From Micromonospora sp. BL4 (GTDB lineage: Bacteria; Actinomycetota; Actinomycetes; Mycobacteriales; Micromonosporaceae), in contig NZ_RCVJ01000105.1 of the NCBI RefSeq assembly GCF_003667505.1, forward strand, positions 62,001 through 126,000: a stretch of DNA of 64,000 nt, read 5' to 3'. A program made the translations under genes and the position numbers. Shown here in pieces: positions 25,340 through 35,122 of this stretch. Position 1 is the first letter of the stretch, and every line of letters begins with the position of its first letter. Below the pieces are notes generated by a model. The model worked only from the letters and a program-made list of their open reading frames with translations, was not told the DNA's origin and did not search any database.

Positions 25340-26188
25340 TCAGGCCTCCCCGGGCTCGTCGCCGAGCGCGACCGGCACGCCGACCAGCGAGCCGTACTCG
25401 GTCCAGGAACCGTCGTAGTTCTTGACGTTGCGGTGGCCGAGCAGCTCCTGAAGCACGAACCAGGTGTGCGAGGAGCGCTCACCGATCCGGCAGTAGGCGA
25501 TGGTCTCCTTGCCGTCGTCGAGGCCGGCGTCGCCGTAGATCTTGCGGAGCTCGTCGTCGGACCGGAAGGTGCCGTCCTCGTTGGCCGCCTTGGACCAGGG
25601 GACGCTGATCGCGGTGGGGATGTGACCGGCCCGCTGCGCCTGCTCCTGTGGCAGGTGGGCGGGGGCGAGCAGGCGACCGGCGAACTCGTCGGGGCTGCGC
25701 ACGTCGACCAGGTTCTTGGTGCCGATCGCGTCGACGACCTCGTCGCGGAAGGCCCGGATGGAGGTGTCCGGCTCCTGCGCGACGTACTGCGTCGCCGGGC
25801 GGGTCACCGTCTCGGTGACCAGCGGACGGGCGTCCAGCTCCCACTTCTTGCGACCGCCGTCGAGCAGCTTCACGTCGCGGTGGCCGTAGAGCTTGAAGTA
25901 CCAGTAGGCGTACGCGGCGAACCAGTTGTTGTTGCCGCCGTACAGGATGACGGTGTCGTCGTTGCTGATGCCCCGCTCGGAGAGCAGCGCCTCGAACTGG
26001 GTCTTGTTGACGAAGTCCCGGCGGACCTGGTCCTGGAGGTCGGTCTTCCAGTCGATCTTGATCGCACCGGCGATGTGGCCGGTGTCGTAGGCCGAGGTGT
26101 CCTCGTCGACCTCGACGAAGACGACGCCCGGGGCGTCGAGGTTCTTCTCGGCCCACTCGGCCGAAACGAGTGCGGTGTCGCGACTCAT
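25340..26188 (-). CDS. Thiosulfate sulfurtransferase (rhodanese, CysA/SseA-like)
   Basis: A 282-residue protein with two rhodanese domains. The N-terminal domain is inactive-like (ILYGGNNNWFAAYAYWYFKLYGH); the C-terminal active loop is AYCRIGERSSHTWF with the catalytic Cys at about 237. Transfers sulfane sulfur from thiosulfate to acceptors. The ATG at 26188 follows SD GGGAG at 7-nt spacing; an upstream in-frame ATG (26224) lacks one. The leader region of about 285 nt contains a cysteine-rich leader ORF (26396-26473) and hairpins, suggesting control by cysteine supply. Confidence 0.9.
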   Translation of the reverse strand: MSRDTALVSAEWAEKNLDAPGVVFVEVDEDTSAYDTGHIAGAIKIDWKTDLQDQVRRDFVNKTQFEALLSERGISNDDTVILYGGNNNWFAAYAYWYFKLYGHRDVKLLDGGRKKWELDARPLVTETVTRPATQYVAQEPDTSIRAFRDEVVDAIGTKNLVDVRSPDEFAGRLLAPAHLPQEQAQRAGHIPTAISVPWSKAANEDGTFRSDDELRKIYGDAGLDDGKETIAYCRIGERSSHTWFVLQELLGHRNVKNYDGSWTEYGSLVGVPVALGDEPGEA

Positions 26189-26361
26189 CGAATCACTCCC
26201 TGGTGAGGATGGATGGTGAGCCAACGCGCGAGATCGATGGATTCAACTGTCGCACCACGCGCGGGACCCAGCGGAAGGACGGGATCACGGGTTCGTGCGA
26301 CGGCGCCGCTGCCGGGCTTTCGGTGGGATCACCGGAGGGTACGAGAACCCTGCGTGCCGGT

Positions 26362-26379
26362 GGCCGCCGTCAGGCGGCC
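26362..26379 (-). promoter_or_regulatory. Hairpin in sulfurtransferase leader, candidate attenuator
   Basis: GGCCGCC and GGCGGCC arms with a 4-base loop lie 17-34 nt past the leader-peptide stop. The loop-proximal sequence CCGCCGTCAG also occurs at the end of the leader ORF (26390-26399), where it can pair with GATGACGGGGC. Two alternative foldings are therefore possible, as expected for an attenuator that senses ribosome position. Confidence 0.5.
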
Positions 26380-26395
26380 GGAAACAGCCCCGCCG

Positions 26396-26473
26396 TCAGA
26401 TGACGGGGCGACACAGGCAGGTGGCCACGCGGCACAGGTCGACCGCGCGCCGTTTGGTGAGGTGGGTCCCCAT
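26396..26473 (-). CDS. Cysteine-rich leader peptide (25 residues) of the sulfurtransferase operon
   Basis: ATG at 26473, TGA at 26396. The peptide begins MGTHLTKRRAVDL and has three Cys (14, 19, 21) in a TCLCR context near its end. TAGGCT (26482-26487) sits 8 nt upstream, so it is a leaderless ORF at the very 5' end of the transcript. Its last codons lie inside an imperfect hairpin. Leaderless Cys-rich ORFs before sulfur genes act as cysteine-responsive attenuators in mycobacteria; the same role here is inferred from position and composition. Confidence 0.75.
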   Translation of the reverse strand: MGTHLTKRRAVDLCRVATCLCRPVI

Positions 26474-26569
26474 GGCCAGGGAGCCTACCAGCCAGTGACC
26501 GGGCTGCCACCAGGCCGACCAGCATCCGGGAATCACCTGAGGGCCGGCAGCACAGCGCCGGCGGGCCGC

Positions 26570-27358
26570 TCAACCGGCGGAGTTGATGGGCACGTTCTTC
26601 GCGTCGGCGGTGACCGCCAGCCCCTCGGGCAGCGGCCGGACCTCCCGGACGGCCAGCTGGAACGGCAGGTCGGGCAGGGGCACGTCGACGGAGATGCCCT
26701 TGGCGTAGTTGTTCAGCAGAGTGCGGGCCAGCGGCAGGTTGGGCAGGCCCGCCGCGTCCAGATCGTTGAACCGCAGGGCGACGGCGCCGCTCTCGGCGAC
26801 GGTGACGTCGGCGGTGCCGCTGACGGTGAGCTTCTGGCCGAGGATGTCGACCGGAGCGGTGACGGCGAGCTTGCCGCCCTGCTCGCCGAGGGTGAGCCCG
26901 GGTCGGTCCAGCAACGCGGCGAGACTGTCGTAGCTGATCGTGCCGGTGCCGTTGACGGTGTCCGCCACGACGTCGCCCCGCCCGGTGCGCAGAGTGTCCA
27001 GCGACGCCCGCACGTTACGGGCGTCCACGTCCAGCACCGGCAGCCGCACGGCGTCGCCCTCCACCGAGGCCTGCACGTCCCGCAGCTTGATGGAGATCCG
27101 CTGGTAGCGGCCGTCGAGCACCTGCGTGAGGAACGGAGTCCCGCCGACCTGAACGTCGGGCTCGGCGGACTGCGCGCCCTGCTTGGTGACCTCCTGGCTC
27201 ACCCGGTCGGCGATGGCCCGCTCGGCCACCCCGACCGCCACCCGATCGGCGATCACCAGCAGCACCGCCACCACCACGAGCAGGACGACCAGGCCGACGA
27301 GCAGCTTGCGGCCGCGCCGTCGGGGACGGGCCTCGTCCGCCGGATACTCCTGGGCCAC
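26570..27358 (-). CDS. DUF2993 (LmeA-like) phospholipid-binding-type protein
   Basis: A 262-residue protein with a basic cytoplasmic start, one membrane segment (about 19-42, LLVGLVVLLVVVAVLLVIADRV) and an extracytoplasmic DUF2993 domain (GTPFLTQVLDGRYQRISIKLRDV). The mycobacterial member LmeA (Rv0817c) binds phospholipids and assists mannan elongation in the envelope. SD AGGAGG 4 nt before the GTG. Genes around it match the Rv0814c-Rv0820 neighbourhood. Confidence 0.85.
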   Translation of the reverse strand: MAQEYPADEARPRRRGRKLLVGLVVLLVVVAVLLVIADRVAVGVAERAIADRVSQEVTKQGAQSAEPDVQVGGTPFLTQVLDGRYQRISIKLRDVQASVEGDAVRLPVLDVDARNVRASLDTLRTGRGDVVADTVNGTGTISYDSLAALLDRPGLTLGEQGGKLAVTAPVDILGQKLTVSGTADVTVAESGAVALRFNDLDAAGLPNLPLARTLLNNYAKGISVDVPLPDLPFQLAVREVRPLPEGLAVTADAKNVPINSAG

Positions 27359-27462
27359 GCCGCCTCCTGTCCCCGCCCGCCGCGGTGCGACGGGCCGTCC
27401 TTACCGGTGCCGCCGGGCGGCGCACCCGTAGGTACCCGACCTGCTCCGGGCTCAACCGTGAC

Positions 27463-28518
27463 TCAGAGGAAGAGCATGCACATGGCGTACGCGGCCGGAG
27501 CGGCCAGGGCGAAGCCGCCGAGCGGACCCTGCATGTGCCGGGCGACCCACATGGTGGGTGGTTCGCCGGCCATCAGTCGGCCCGCCTCGGCGTACCCGAC
27601 GGCGAGGTCGGAGAGCACGGCGGTGACCGCCGCGACCAGGCCGATCACCGCGGCCCGCGTGGGCGTGAAGGGCGCCACCAGGTAGCTGCCGAGAACCGCG
27701 CTGACCAGCGTGCCGATCATCGCGCCGACGACCACGCCGGCGGCGCCCCGGGGAACCTGCGGTGCCAGCCGGGGCCACGGCAGCACAGCGTCGGTGAGCC
27801 GGGCGACGGTCAGCGCGACTCCGCTCGCGGTGAGGCAGACCGTGATCGCCTGGGTGCCGGCCGGGATCCGGCTGAGCACGATCAGGGTGCCGAAGGCCAC
27901 CACCCCGACCACGATGAGCAGAGTGGCGCCGAGCGAGTCGGTGACCCGGACCCGGTCGACCCGGCGGACCAGCTGGCCGAGCACCGCGGCGAGGAACCCG
28001 CCGACGGCCAGGTAGCCCAGCGGCGCCAGGCCGGCGATGTCGGTCTGCACCGCGGCGATGTCGACGACCGCGGCGACCGCGGCGCTGATGCCGGCGACCA
28101 GCAGCAGCGCGGGTGGGCGCATGGCCATCGTCCAGGCGAGCACGAACAGCAGCTGGACGCCGAAGATGATGAAGGCGAACGGCAGCCGGTGACCCGGGCC
28201 CGAGGTCTGGGCGCCGAGCACCAGGCCGACACCGAGCAGCGCCGCGAAGCCGGCGATCGTCAGCGCGAGCGGGCGGCGCACCTCGACCGGGGGTACGACC
28301 TCCTCCTCCGGCTCGTCGACGTCGTCCTCGGAGCGGCGGGCCGGCTCCCCGGCTCGGCGGGCACGGCGAGGCCCACCCCGTTCACGGCGTTCGCCGTCGG
28401 TGACGGGTGGGCCCGTGCGCGGCGCGGGCGGGTGGCCACGGGTCGGCGCGGCCGGGCCCGGGCGGGGCCCGTCGGGCCACGATTCGCGGCCGGCGTCGGG
28501 CGAGGTGGAGGGAAACAC
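27463..28518 (-). CDS. Multispanning membrane protein of unknown function
   Basis: A 351-residue protein. The N-terminal 85 residues are hydrophilic, rich in Pro, Arg and Glu (ending [19 protein letters not shown]), followed by about eight hydrophobic helices to the C-terminus [14 protein letters not shown]. No family motif recognised. The GTG at 28518 has CACGAT 6 nt upstream as a weak leaderless -10. Divergent from the GlnR-like regulator; the 247-bp gap between them has a TACGCT box near 28650 for the regulator and nothing else I can name. Confidence 0.68.
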   Translation of the reverse strand: MFPSTSPDAGRESWPDGPRPGPAAPTRGHPPAPRTGPPVTDGERRERGGPRRARRAGEPARRSEDDVDEPEEEVVPPVEVRRPLALTIAGFAALLGVGLVLGAQTSGPGHRLPFAFIIFGVQLLFVLAWTMAMRPPALLLVAGISAAVAAVVDIAAVQTDIAGLAPLGYLAVGGFLAAVLGQLVRRVDRVRVTDSLGATLLIVVGVVAFGTLIVLSRIPAGTQAITVCLTASGVALTVARLTDAVLPWPRLAPQVPRGAAGVVVGAMIGTLVSAVLGSYLVAPFTPTRAAVIGLVAAVTAVLSDLAVGYAEAGRLMAGEPPTMWVARHMQGPLGGFALAAPAAYAMCMLFL

Positions 28519-28765
28519 GCCCCGATCGTGCCAGACCGACCGCCCGACGCGGTGGTCACGGGTTTCAGCAGCGTTAAAACCTGCGCCACGATCAGGGGCA
28601 AGGTGGACAAACGGGAAACGATCCGAGGGCCCGACCGAGGCGATCAGTTACGCTCAACCCGCTACCCGCCCGTCAGCGACGCCGGGACCACGCAAATTTC
28701 TCAGCGCACTTTCCGCAAGTGTGTCTGGTCGCGTGCGGCCCCGCGCCGCCGGGACGGAGGTGATC

Positions 28766-29479
28766 GTGGAGATCCTGCTGCTGGTGACCGCACGCGCAGG
28801 GGAACCGTCCGCTGTGCTGCCGGCGCTCGACTTGCTGCCGCACTCGGTCCGCACCGCGCCGCGCGACGTCCGCACCCTGGTCGCCGGCCCCAGCCCGGAC
28901 GCGGTGATGGTGGACGCCCGGTCCGAGTTGAGCGAGGCCCGCGCGACCTGTCGAATGCTGCACGCCACCGGGCTCGGCGTGCCGCTGGTCGCGGTGGTGA
29001 CCGAGGCCGGCCTGATCGCGTTGAACGCCGACTGGGGCGTCGACGACGTCATCCTCGCGTCGGCCGGCCCCGCCGAGGTGGAGGCGCGGCTGCGGCTCGC
29101 GGTGGGCCGGCTGAGCAACGCGACCGCCGGCGCCGGCGGCTCGATCCGGGCGGGAGAGCTGACCATCGACCCGGACACCTACGCCGCGAAGCTGAAGGGA
29201 CGGCCGCTCGATCTCACCTACAAGGAGTTCGAGCTGCTGAAGTTCCTGGCGCAGCACCCGGGCCGGGTGTTCACCCGCGACCAGCTGCTGCGCGAGGTCT
29301 GGGGGTACGACTACTTCGGCGGCACCCGGACGGTGGACGTGCACGTCCGGCGGCTGCGCGCCAAGCTCGGCTCCGAGTACGAGTCGATGATCGGCACCGT
29401 CCGCCAGGTGGGTTACAAGTTCGTCGTTCCGCCGTCGCGGTCGCTGCCCGAGGCGGAGCACGCGCCACTGCCCGTCTGA
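28766..29479 (+). CDS. GlnR-like winged-helix response regulator
   Basis: A 237-residue OmpR-family regulator. The N-terminal receiver-like domain is atypical ([12 protein letters not shown], no acidic pair), as in orphan GlnR-type regulators that work without a kinase. The C-terminal winged helix is strong: [20 protein letters not shown] and [27 protein letters not shown]. Position next to mshD and pst genes equals Rv0818 in M. tuberculosis (GlnR), which controls nitrogen assimilation. The GTG at 28766 follows GGAGG; the long frame upstream is not coding. Confidence 0.85.
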   Translation: MEILLLVTARAGEPSAVLPALDLLPHSVRTAPRDVRTLVAGPSPDAVMVDARSELSEARATCRMLHATGLGVPLVAVVTEAGLIALNADWGVDDVILASAGPAEVEARLRLAVGRLSNATAGAGGSIRAGELTIDPDTYAAKLKGRPLDLTYKEFELLKFLAQHPGRVFTRDQLLREVWGYDYFGGTRTVDVHVRRLRAKLGSEYESMIGTVRQVGYKFVVPPSRSLPEAEHAPLPV

Positions 29480-29633
29480 CCCCAGGTCACTCGGGGGCGA
29501 TTTCCCGTATGCCCTTTTTGCGCAGCTCGTCAGCTCTATTCTGACTGCCGGGTTTGTCGGAGAAAGGGGCGACGGTGCGCGCAGTGACCACGGGGGCGAC
29601 GGGCCGGCGTGACCGGCCAGCCGGGCGGAAGCC

Positions 29634-30497
29634 GTGACGCGGGTCAACTCGACCGTCCGGGCAGCGGGCATCGTGACGTTGGTGGTGGCAGCCCTGCTCG
29701 GCACGGCGTACCTGCTGGGCCGCAGCCTCGTCCCCGACCAGCCCCAGCGGCAGGCCACCGGGGTCACCGCGGACGAGCCGCACTACGCCGACCAACCCAC
29801 CGGCGACGAGCCGAGCGGGGCCCCGACCGCGGATCACAGCGGCGGCCCCACCGAGTCCGGCCAGGACGGGTCGGGGCGGGACGCCCAGGGTGACCAGCTG
29901 TTCGGAGCGCACTCCACCACCGGCACCGAACGGCTCGCGCTGACCTTCGACGACGGGCCGGACCCGCGCTACACCCCGCAGGTCCTCGCCACGCTGCGCG
30001 AGTTCGACGTCAAGGCCACGTTCTGCGTGGTGGGCGAGAACGCCCAGTACCACCCCGATCTGATCCAGGAGATCGTGGCCGACGGGCACACGCTGTGCAA
30101 CCACTCCTGGCACCACGACGTCACGCTGGGCAACCGGTCGGCCGACATGATCCGTGCCGACATGCTGCGGACCAACGAGGCGATCCGGGCAGCGGTGCCC
30201 GACGCGCCGATCGTCTGGTACCGCCAGCCCGGCGGCGCCTGGACCTACCCCGTGGTGTCGGTGGCGCGGCAGCTCGGCATGACTCCGCTGCACTGGTCGG
30301 TGGACCCGTCGGACTGGGAGGCACCCGGCGCCGGCAAGATCGCCGCCACGGTCGTCACCCAGGCCGAACCCGGCTCGGTGGTGCTGCTGCACGACGCTGG
30401 TGGAGACCGGCAGGGCACGGTGGACGCACTGCGCCGGATCCTGCCCGACCTGACCCAGCGGTTCCAGCTGGAGGCGCTCCCCGACGATCCGACGTGA
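29634..30497 (+). CDS. Membrane-anchored polysaccharide deacetylase (NodB/CE4)
   Basis: A 287-residue protein with an N-terminal membrane helix (about 9-28), a Pro/Gly/acidic linker (35-95) and a CE4 domain with motif 1 TFDDGPD, motif 2 HSWHH, motif 3 YRQPGGAW and motif 5 LLHD. Likely deacetylates N-acetylglucosamine residues of peptidoglycan or another wall glycan outside the membrane. GTG start with a GGCGGAAG SD-like stretch. Upstream gap 29480-29633 shows no clear promoter. Confidence 0.88.
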   Translation: MTRVNSTVRAAGIVTLVVAALLGTAYLLGRSLVPDQPQRQATGVTADEPHYADQPTGDEPSGAPTADHSGGPTESGQDGSGRDAQGDQLFGAHSTTGTERLALTFDDGPDPRYTPQVLATLREFDVKATFCVVGENAQYHPDLIQEIVADGHTLCNHSWHHDVTLGNRSADMIRADMLRTNEAIRAAVPDAPIVWYRQPGGAWTYPVVSVARQLGMTPLHWSVDPSDWEAPGAGKIAATVVTQAEPGSVVLLHDAGGDRQGTVDALRRILPDLTQRFQLEALPDDPT

Positions 30498-30560
30498 GCC
30501 GGCCCGCGCCGCGGCCGGGGATCTCGGCGAACCGCCGTTTCCGGCGGCTACGGTGACGGG

Positions 30561-31487
30561 ATGAGCAGCGCCGAGCCGACCAGCGATCAGGTGACCCGAA
30601 CCGACCGACCGACTCCGGCGGAGATCGCCGATGTGCTGGCTCTGGCCCGTTCCGCGGGCGACACCGACGGCGCGGACCCGCTCGACGAACACGTCCTGCT
30701 CCGACTGCGCGACCCGGACGCCCCGGCCGTGCACCTGATCGCCCGCGGCGACGACGGCGTTCTCACCGGGTACGCACACCTCGACACCACCGACCCGGTG
30801 GGCGGGATCGGGGTGGAGTTGGTGGTGCACCCCGCGTACCGGCGGCGGGGCACCGGGCGGGCGCTGGTCCGGGGCGTGCTCGCCTCCGCCACCGGGCCGC
30901 TGCGGGCCTGGGCGCACGGTGACCACCCGTCGGCCGCCGCACTCGCGGTCGACCTCGGGTTCACCCGTGCCCGGGTGCTGTGGCAACTGCGCCGACCACT
31001 GGCCGCCCCGCTGACGGACCCGCGACTGCCCGAGGGAGTGGTGCTGCGCGAGTTCCGGCCGGGGGCCGACGACGCCGCCTGGCTGGCCCTCAACGCCCGG
31101 GCCTTCGCCGAGCACCCCGAGCAGGGTCGGTGGACCTCGGAGGACCTGCGGGTCCGCCTCGCGGAGCCGTGGTTCGACCCGGCCGGCTTCCTGCTCGCCG
31201 AGGAGACCGCCACCGGCCGGCTGCTCGGCTTCCACTGGACCAAGGTGCACGAGCGCCCGGGGTCGGCCCGGATCGGCGAGGTTTACGTGCTCGGCGTGGA
31301 GCCGACCGCGCACGGCGGTGGGCTCGGCCGGGCGCTGACCAGCGCCGGGCTGGCGTACCTTCGGGACCGGCGCGGGCTGGACCGGGTGATGCTCTATGTG
31401 GACGAGTCGAACACCGGGGCGGTGGCGCTCTACGAGCGGCTCGGTTTCGCGCGCTGGTCCGCGCACATCAACTATCACCTCGGCTGA
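30561..31487 (+). CDS. mshD: Mycothiol synthase (acetyl-CoA:Cys-GlcN-Ins acetyltransferase)
   Basis: A 308-residue protein with two GNAT domains. CoA-binding loops are VHPAYRRRGTGRALV in the first and VEPTAHGGGLGRALT in the second (active) one, followed by the MshD-typical MLYVDESNTGAVALYERLGF. Carries out the last step of mycothiol synthesis, the thiol of actinobacteria. Leaderless ATG with TACGGT 6 nt upstream. Followed by pst genes as in Rv0819-Rv0820. Confidence 0.92.
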   Translation: MSSAEPTSDQVTRTDRPTPAEIADVLALARSAGDTDGADPLDEHVLLRLRDPDAPAVHLIARGDDGVLTGYAHLDTTDPVGGIGVELVVHPAYRRRGTGRALVRGVLASATGPLRAWAHGDHPSAAALAVDLGFTRARVLWQLRRPLAAPLTDPRLPEGVVLREFRPGADDAAWLALNARAFAEHPEQGRWTSEDLRVRLAEPWFDPAGFLLAEETATGRLLGFHWTKVHERPGSARIGEVYVLGVEPTAHGGGLGRALTSAGLAYLRDRRGLDRVMLYVDESNTGAVALYERLGFARWSAHINYHLG

Positions 31488-31592
31488 CCGGCGTTCCGCC
31501 GCCGAGGGCGGGTCACCGGCGGGTAACGGCCGCGCGTCGGCGAGATAACACCGTACCGGAAATATGACCATACTTCCGACAGGTGTACCCCG

Positions 31593-31614
31593 GTTCACTT
31601 AACGGACAACTCAC
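31593..31614 (+). promoter_or_regulatory. Weak PHO-box-like pair upstream of pstS
   Basis: GTTCACTTAAC (31593-31603) followed by the degenerate GGACAACTCAC. It has the 11-bp period of PhoP direct-repeat units and lies 34 nt upstream of a better pair. It may be an auxiliary PhoP site. Confidence 0.5.
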
Positions 31615-31647
31615 CCTCAGCGAGCGGTCATCTGGAGGGCCGTACGT

Positions 31648-31680
31648 GTTCACTTCGCGTTCACTTGCGACCGGCGAACC
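31648..31680 (+). promoter_or_regulatory. PHO box controlling pstSCAB
   Basis: Two tandem 11-bp units, GTTCACTTCGC and GTTCACTTGCG, then a degenerate third ACCGGCGAACC. The consensus known from Streptomyces PhoP is GTTCACC plus four bases. A TAACTT box follows at 31697-31702, 16 nt beyond, so the repeats replace a -35, as in PhoP-activated promoters. Predicts induction of pst genes on phosphate starvation. Confidence 0.78.
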
Positions 31681-31779
31681 GGCTACCTGGCACTTCTAAC
31701 TTTCGTGTCAGCCGGTCAGTGCCGGTTCTCGGGCCCCGGCATCGGGGCGCCAAGTCAGACGCGAAGGGAAACCCCTCAG

Positions 31780-32886
31780 GTGAAGCTCCAGCGGTACGGC
31801 ACTATTGCCTGCCTCGCTCTCGCCGCGACGCTCGGCCTCAGTGCATGCGGCTCGGACAACAACGAGCCCGCCTCCGGCGCCAGCGCTTCGGGCTCGACCG
31901 CCGCGGTCGACTGCGCAACCGGAACGCTGAACGCCCAGGGCTCGTCGGCGCAGAAGAACGCCATGGCCGAGTGGATCAAGGCGTACCAGCAGAAGTGCAC
32001 CGGCACCACGATCAACTACGAGCCGACCGGCTCGGGCGCCGGCATCCAGGCGTTCATCGCCGGGACCGCCGACTTCGCCGGCTCCGACTCCGCGCTCAAG
32101 CCGGAGGAGCAGCCGCAGGCCGACGCCAAGTGCGTCGGCGGCAAGGCCATCCACCTGCCGATGGTGATCGGCCCGGTAGCCATCGCCTACAACGTCAGCG
32201 GCGTGGACAACCTCCAGCTCAAGCCGGCCACCCTGGCGAAGGTCTTCGCCGGCAAGGTCACCAAGTGGGATGACGCGGCGATCAAGGCCGACAACCCGGG
32301 CGCCACCCTCCCGGCGACCACCATCCAGACCGTCCACCGTTCGGACGAGTCGGGCACCACCGACAACTTCACCAACTTCCTGTCCAAGACCGCCGAGACC
32401 GACTGGACCCTCGGCAAGGCCAAGGCGTGGAAGGCCCCGGGCGGCACCGGTGCCAAGGGCTCGGACGGCGTGGCCAGCTCGGTCAAGGGCGCGGACGGCT
32501 CCATCGGCTACATGGAGTGGTCGTTCGCCGAGAACGCCGGCCTGAAGATGGCCAAGATCGGCAACGGCAACGGCGAGTTCGCCGCGCTGACCGCCGAGGC
32601 GGCTGGCAAGACCATCGCAGGCGCCAAGGTCGAGGGCCAGGGCGACGACCTGAAGCTGTCGATCGACTACAACACCAAGGAGGCCGGGGCCTACCCGATC
32701 GTCCTGGCGACGTACGAGATCGTCTGCAGCAAGGGCCTCGCGGCCGACAAGCTCAAGCTGGTCAAGGGTCTGCTGGGCTACGCCGCCAGCGCCGAGGGCC
32801 AGACCTCGCTGACCGACCTGGGCTACGCCCCGCTGCCGGAGACGGTCCGCACCAAGGTCGAGACCGCGGTCAAGAACCTCTCCTGA
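31780..32886 (+). CDS. pstS: Phosphate ABC transporter, substrate-binding lipoprotein PstS
   Basis: A 368-residue lipoprotein: signal sequence with lipobox LSAC (Cys at about 21), Ser/Ala linker, then a periplasmic-binding fold with PstS phosphate motifs (LNAQGSSAQ, GSGAGIQAF, GSDSALK, HRSDESGTTDNF, GADGSIGYMEW). The GTG at 31780 is chosen because it starts the signal peptide; a frame 25 codons longer would run through the promoter. First gene of pstSCAB, behind the PHO box. Confidence 0.95.
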   Translation: MKLQRYGTIACLALAATLGLSACGSDNNEPASGASASGSTAAVDCATGTLNAQGSSAQKNAMAEWIKAYQQKCTGTTINYEPTGSGAGIQAFIAGTADFAGSDSALKPEEQPQADAKCVGGKAIHLPMVIGPVAIAYNVSGVDNLQLKPATLAKVFAGKVTKWDDAAIKADNPGATLPATTIQTVHRSDESGTTDNFTNFLSKTAETDWTLGKAKAWKAPGGTGAKGSDGVASSVKGADGSIGYMEWSFAENAGLKMAKIGNGNGEFAALTAEAAGKTIAGAKVEGQGDDLKLSIDYNTKEAGAYPIVLATYEIVCSKGLAADKLKLVKGLLGYAASAEGQTSLTDLGYAPLPETVRTKVETAVKNLS

Positions 32887-32925
32887 CCCGAACCCACCAC
32901 CTCCGCAACCGAATCGAGCGAGCAG

Positions 32926-34017
32926 ATGGGTGAAACCCCTCACCGCTCGGCCGACGCCGGCACCGGCGGGACGCGCGTGACCCAGAGTCACGAGTGGCCC
33001 GCCGGTGCCTCGGCGCGTGTGGCCGAGGCACCAGTCAGCACCCGTTCCCCGGGCGGCGTCGGGCTGGGCGGCGGCGGCGCGCTGCCGCGCAGCCGGAAAT
33101 TCGGCGCCGAGCGGGCCTTCCACGGCCTCACCCTGGCCGCCGGCACCGCCGTTCTGGTCATCATCGCCGCCATCGCGATCTTCCTGATCGCCAAGGCGGT
33201 GCCGGCCCTGCGGGCCAACACCGAGAACTTCTGGTCCTACGAGGGCTGGTCCCCCAACGAGACGGAGCCGAAGTTCGGCATCGGCACGCTCGCCTTCGGC
33301 ACCGTGCTCAGTGCGGCGCTGGCGCTGCTCATGGCAGTGCCGGTGGCGCTGGGCATCGCGCTCTACCTCTCGCACTACGCGCCCCGCCGGCTGGGCACCG
33401 CGCTCGGCTTCCTGGTCGACCTGCTCGCCGCCGTACCGAGCGTGGTCTTCGGTCTCTGGGGCCGGGACATCTTCGTCAACCCGGTCCGGGACTTCTCGGT
33501 CTGGCTGAACGAGTACTTCGGCTGGATCCCGATCTTCGGCGGCGACGGGCCGTTCGGTAAGTCGATCATGCTCGGCGCCCTGGTGCTCGCGATCATGGTG
33601 TTGCCGATCATCACGTCGCTCTCCCGCGAGGTGTTCCTCCAGACGCCGACCGCGAACGAGGAAGCCGCTCTCGCCCTGGGCGCCACCCGCTGGGAGATGC
33701 TCCGCACCGCGGTGCTGCCCTACGGCCGTCCCGGCATCATCGCCGCGGTGATGCTCGGCCTCGGCCGTGCGCTCGGCGAGACCATCGCCCTGGCCATGAC
33801 CCTCGGCATCACCTTCGGCATCTCGTTCAACCTGATCCAGAACGGCGGCAACACCATCGCCGCCAACATCGCCAACGCGTTCGGCGAGGCGAACGAGACC
33901 GGCCGGGGCGCGCTGATCGCCTCCGGCCTGGTGCTGTTCACCATCACGCTGATCGTCAACATCACGGCGCGGGCGATCATCTACCGCCGCCGGGAGTTCA
34001 CGGAGTCGGCCGCATGA
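32926..34017 (+). CDS. pstC: Phosphate ABC transporter permease PstC
   Basis: A 363-residue permease with a hydrophilic 65-residue N-terminus and about six membrane helices. The ABC-contact EAA loop is NEEAALALGATRWEMLRTAVLP. The N-terminal extension is long for the family, and an internal GTG (32977) is an alternative start. Its stop overlaps the pstA ATG by 4 nt. Works with PstA as the membrane channel. Confidence 0.93.
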   Translation: MGETPHRSADAGTGGTRVTQSHEWPAGASARVAEAPVSTRSPGGVGLGGGGALPRSRKFGAERAFHGLTLAAGTAVLVIIAAIAIFLIAKAVPALRANTENFWSYEGWSPNETEPKFGIGTLAFGTVLSAALALLMAVPVALGIALYLSHYAPRRLGTALGFLVDLLAAVPSVVFGLWGRDIFVNPVRDFSVWLNEYFGWIPIFGGDGPFGKSIMLGALVLAIMVLPIITSLSREVFLQTPTANEEAALALGATRWEMLRTAVLPYGRPGIIAAVMLGLGRALGETIALAMTLGITFGISFNLIQNGGNTIAANIANAFGEANETGRGALIASGLVLFTITLIVNITARAIIYRRREFTESAA

Positions 34018-35102
34018 CCACAACCGTCACCTCCCACCGCACCCGTCCGCCGGCCGAGCCCGCCACGCTGCGGGCCAGGCGGCTGCCCTGGTACGCCGCA
34101 CCGGCCCTCGCCGTGGCGGCCCTGGCGCTCTCCGCCGTGATCGTCTACGGCACCGACATCGGCGGCCCGGTCCTCGTGGTCGCCCTCGGCGCGGTGCTCT
34201 ACCTGACCGGGCTCTTCGCCGCGGCCAACGCGGTCGAGGGGCGCCGCTCGGCGCGCAACCGCACCTGGAGCGCGCTGATCCACTCCGCGTTCGTGCTGGC
34301 GGTCCTGCCTCTCGTGTCGGTGGTGTGGACACTGGTCAGCAAGGGCGCCGAGCGGCTGGACGTCAACTTCTTCCAGACCTCGATGAACAACATCGGGGCC
34401 CGGGACGCCAACGGCGGCGCGTACCACGCGATCCTCGGCACGCTGGAGCAGGTCGGCATCGCCACCCTGATCACCGTGCCGCTCGGCATCCTCTGCGCGA
34501 TCTACATCGTCGAGTACGGCCGGGGCAAGTTCGCCTTCGCGATCAGGTTCTTCGTGGACGTGATGACCGGTATCCCGTCGATCGTCTCCGGCCTCTTCGT
34601 GCTGGCGTTCTGGGTGCTGGTCGTGTCGCCGTGGTTCAACGACGGTCGGCCGAGCTTCTCCGGCTTCGCCGCCGCGCTCGCGCTGAGCGTGCTGATGCTG
34701 CCGACCATCGTCCGGTCCACCGAGGAGATGCTCCGCCTCGTACCGCCGCCACTGCGCGAGGGCGCCTACGCACTCGGCGTACCCAAGTGGAAGACCATCC
34801 TGCGGGTGGTGCTGCCGACCGCGCTCCCCGGCATCGTCACCGGCGTGATGCTCGCCATCGCCCGCGCGGCCGGCGAGACCGCGCCGGTGCTGCTGGTGGC
34901 CGGCGGCGGTGCCGCCATCAACGTCAACCCCTTCGAGAACAACCAGTCGTCGCTGTCCCTCTTCGTCTACCAGCAGGCCGGTGACGCGTCGAAGTACGCG
35001 CCGGCACGGGCGTGGACGGCGGCACTCACCCTGGTCGCCCTCGTGCTCATCCTGACGATCGCGGCGAAGCTGCTGGCCCGTCGTAACCGGCTCAGCCGAT
35101 GA
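34014..35102 (+). CDS. pstA: Phosphate ABC transporter permease PstA
   Basis: A 362-residue permease; helices at about 25-75 and 85-110, then the transport domain from about 140 with EAA loop [26 protein letters not shown]. Two extra N-terminal helices are usual for actinobacterial PstA. Overlaps pstC (ATGA) and is followed at once by pstB, all co-translated. Confidence 0.93.
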   Translation: MTTTVTSHRTRPPAEPATLRARRLPWYAAPALAVAALALSAVIVYGTDIGGPVLVVALGAVLYLTGLFAAANAVEGRRSARNRTWSALIHSAFVLAVLPLVSVVWTLVSKGAERLDVNFFQTSMNNIGARDANGGAYHAILGTLEQVGIATLITVPLGILCAIYIVEYGRGKFAFAIRFFVDVMTGIPSIVSGLFVLAFWVLVVSPWFNDGRPSFSGFAAALALSVLMLPTIVRSTEEMLRLVPPPLREGAYALGVPKWKTILRVVLPTALPGIVTGVMLAIARAAGETAPVLLVAGGGAAINVNPFENNQSSLSLFVYQQAGDASKYAPARAWTAALTLVALVLILTIAAKLLARRNRLSR

Positions 35103-35122
35103 ACCCCGGAGGTACCACCACC

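Noticed and set aside
28600..28630. GlnR-type box (GTNAC-N6-GAAAC) upstream of the GlnR-like gene
   Set aside because: GGACAAACGGGAAAC only half matches; the first half-site has the wrong spacing and no second pair follows.
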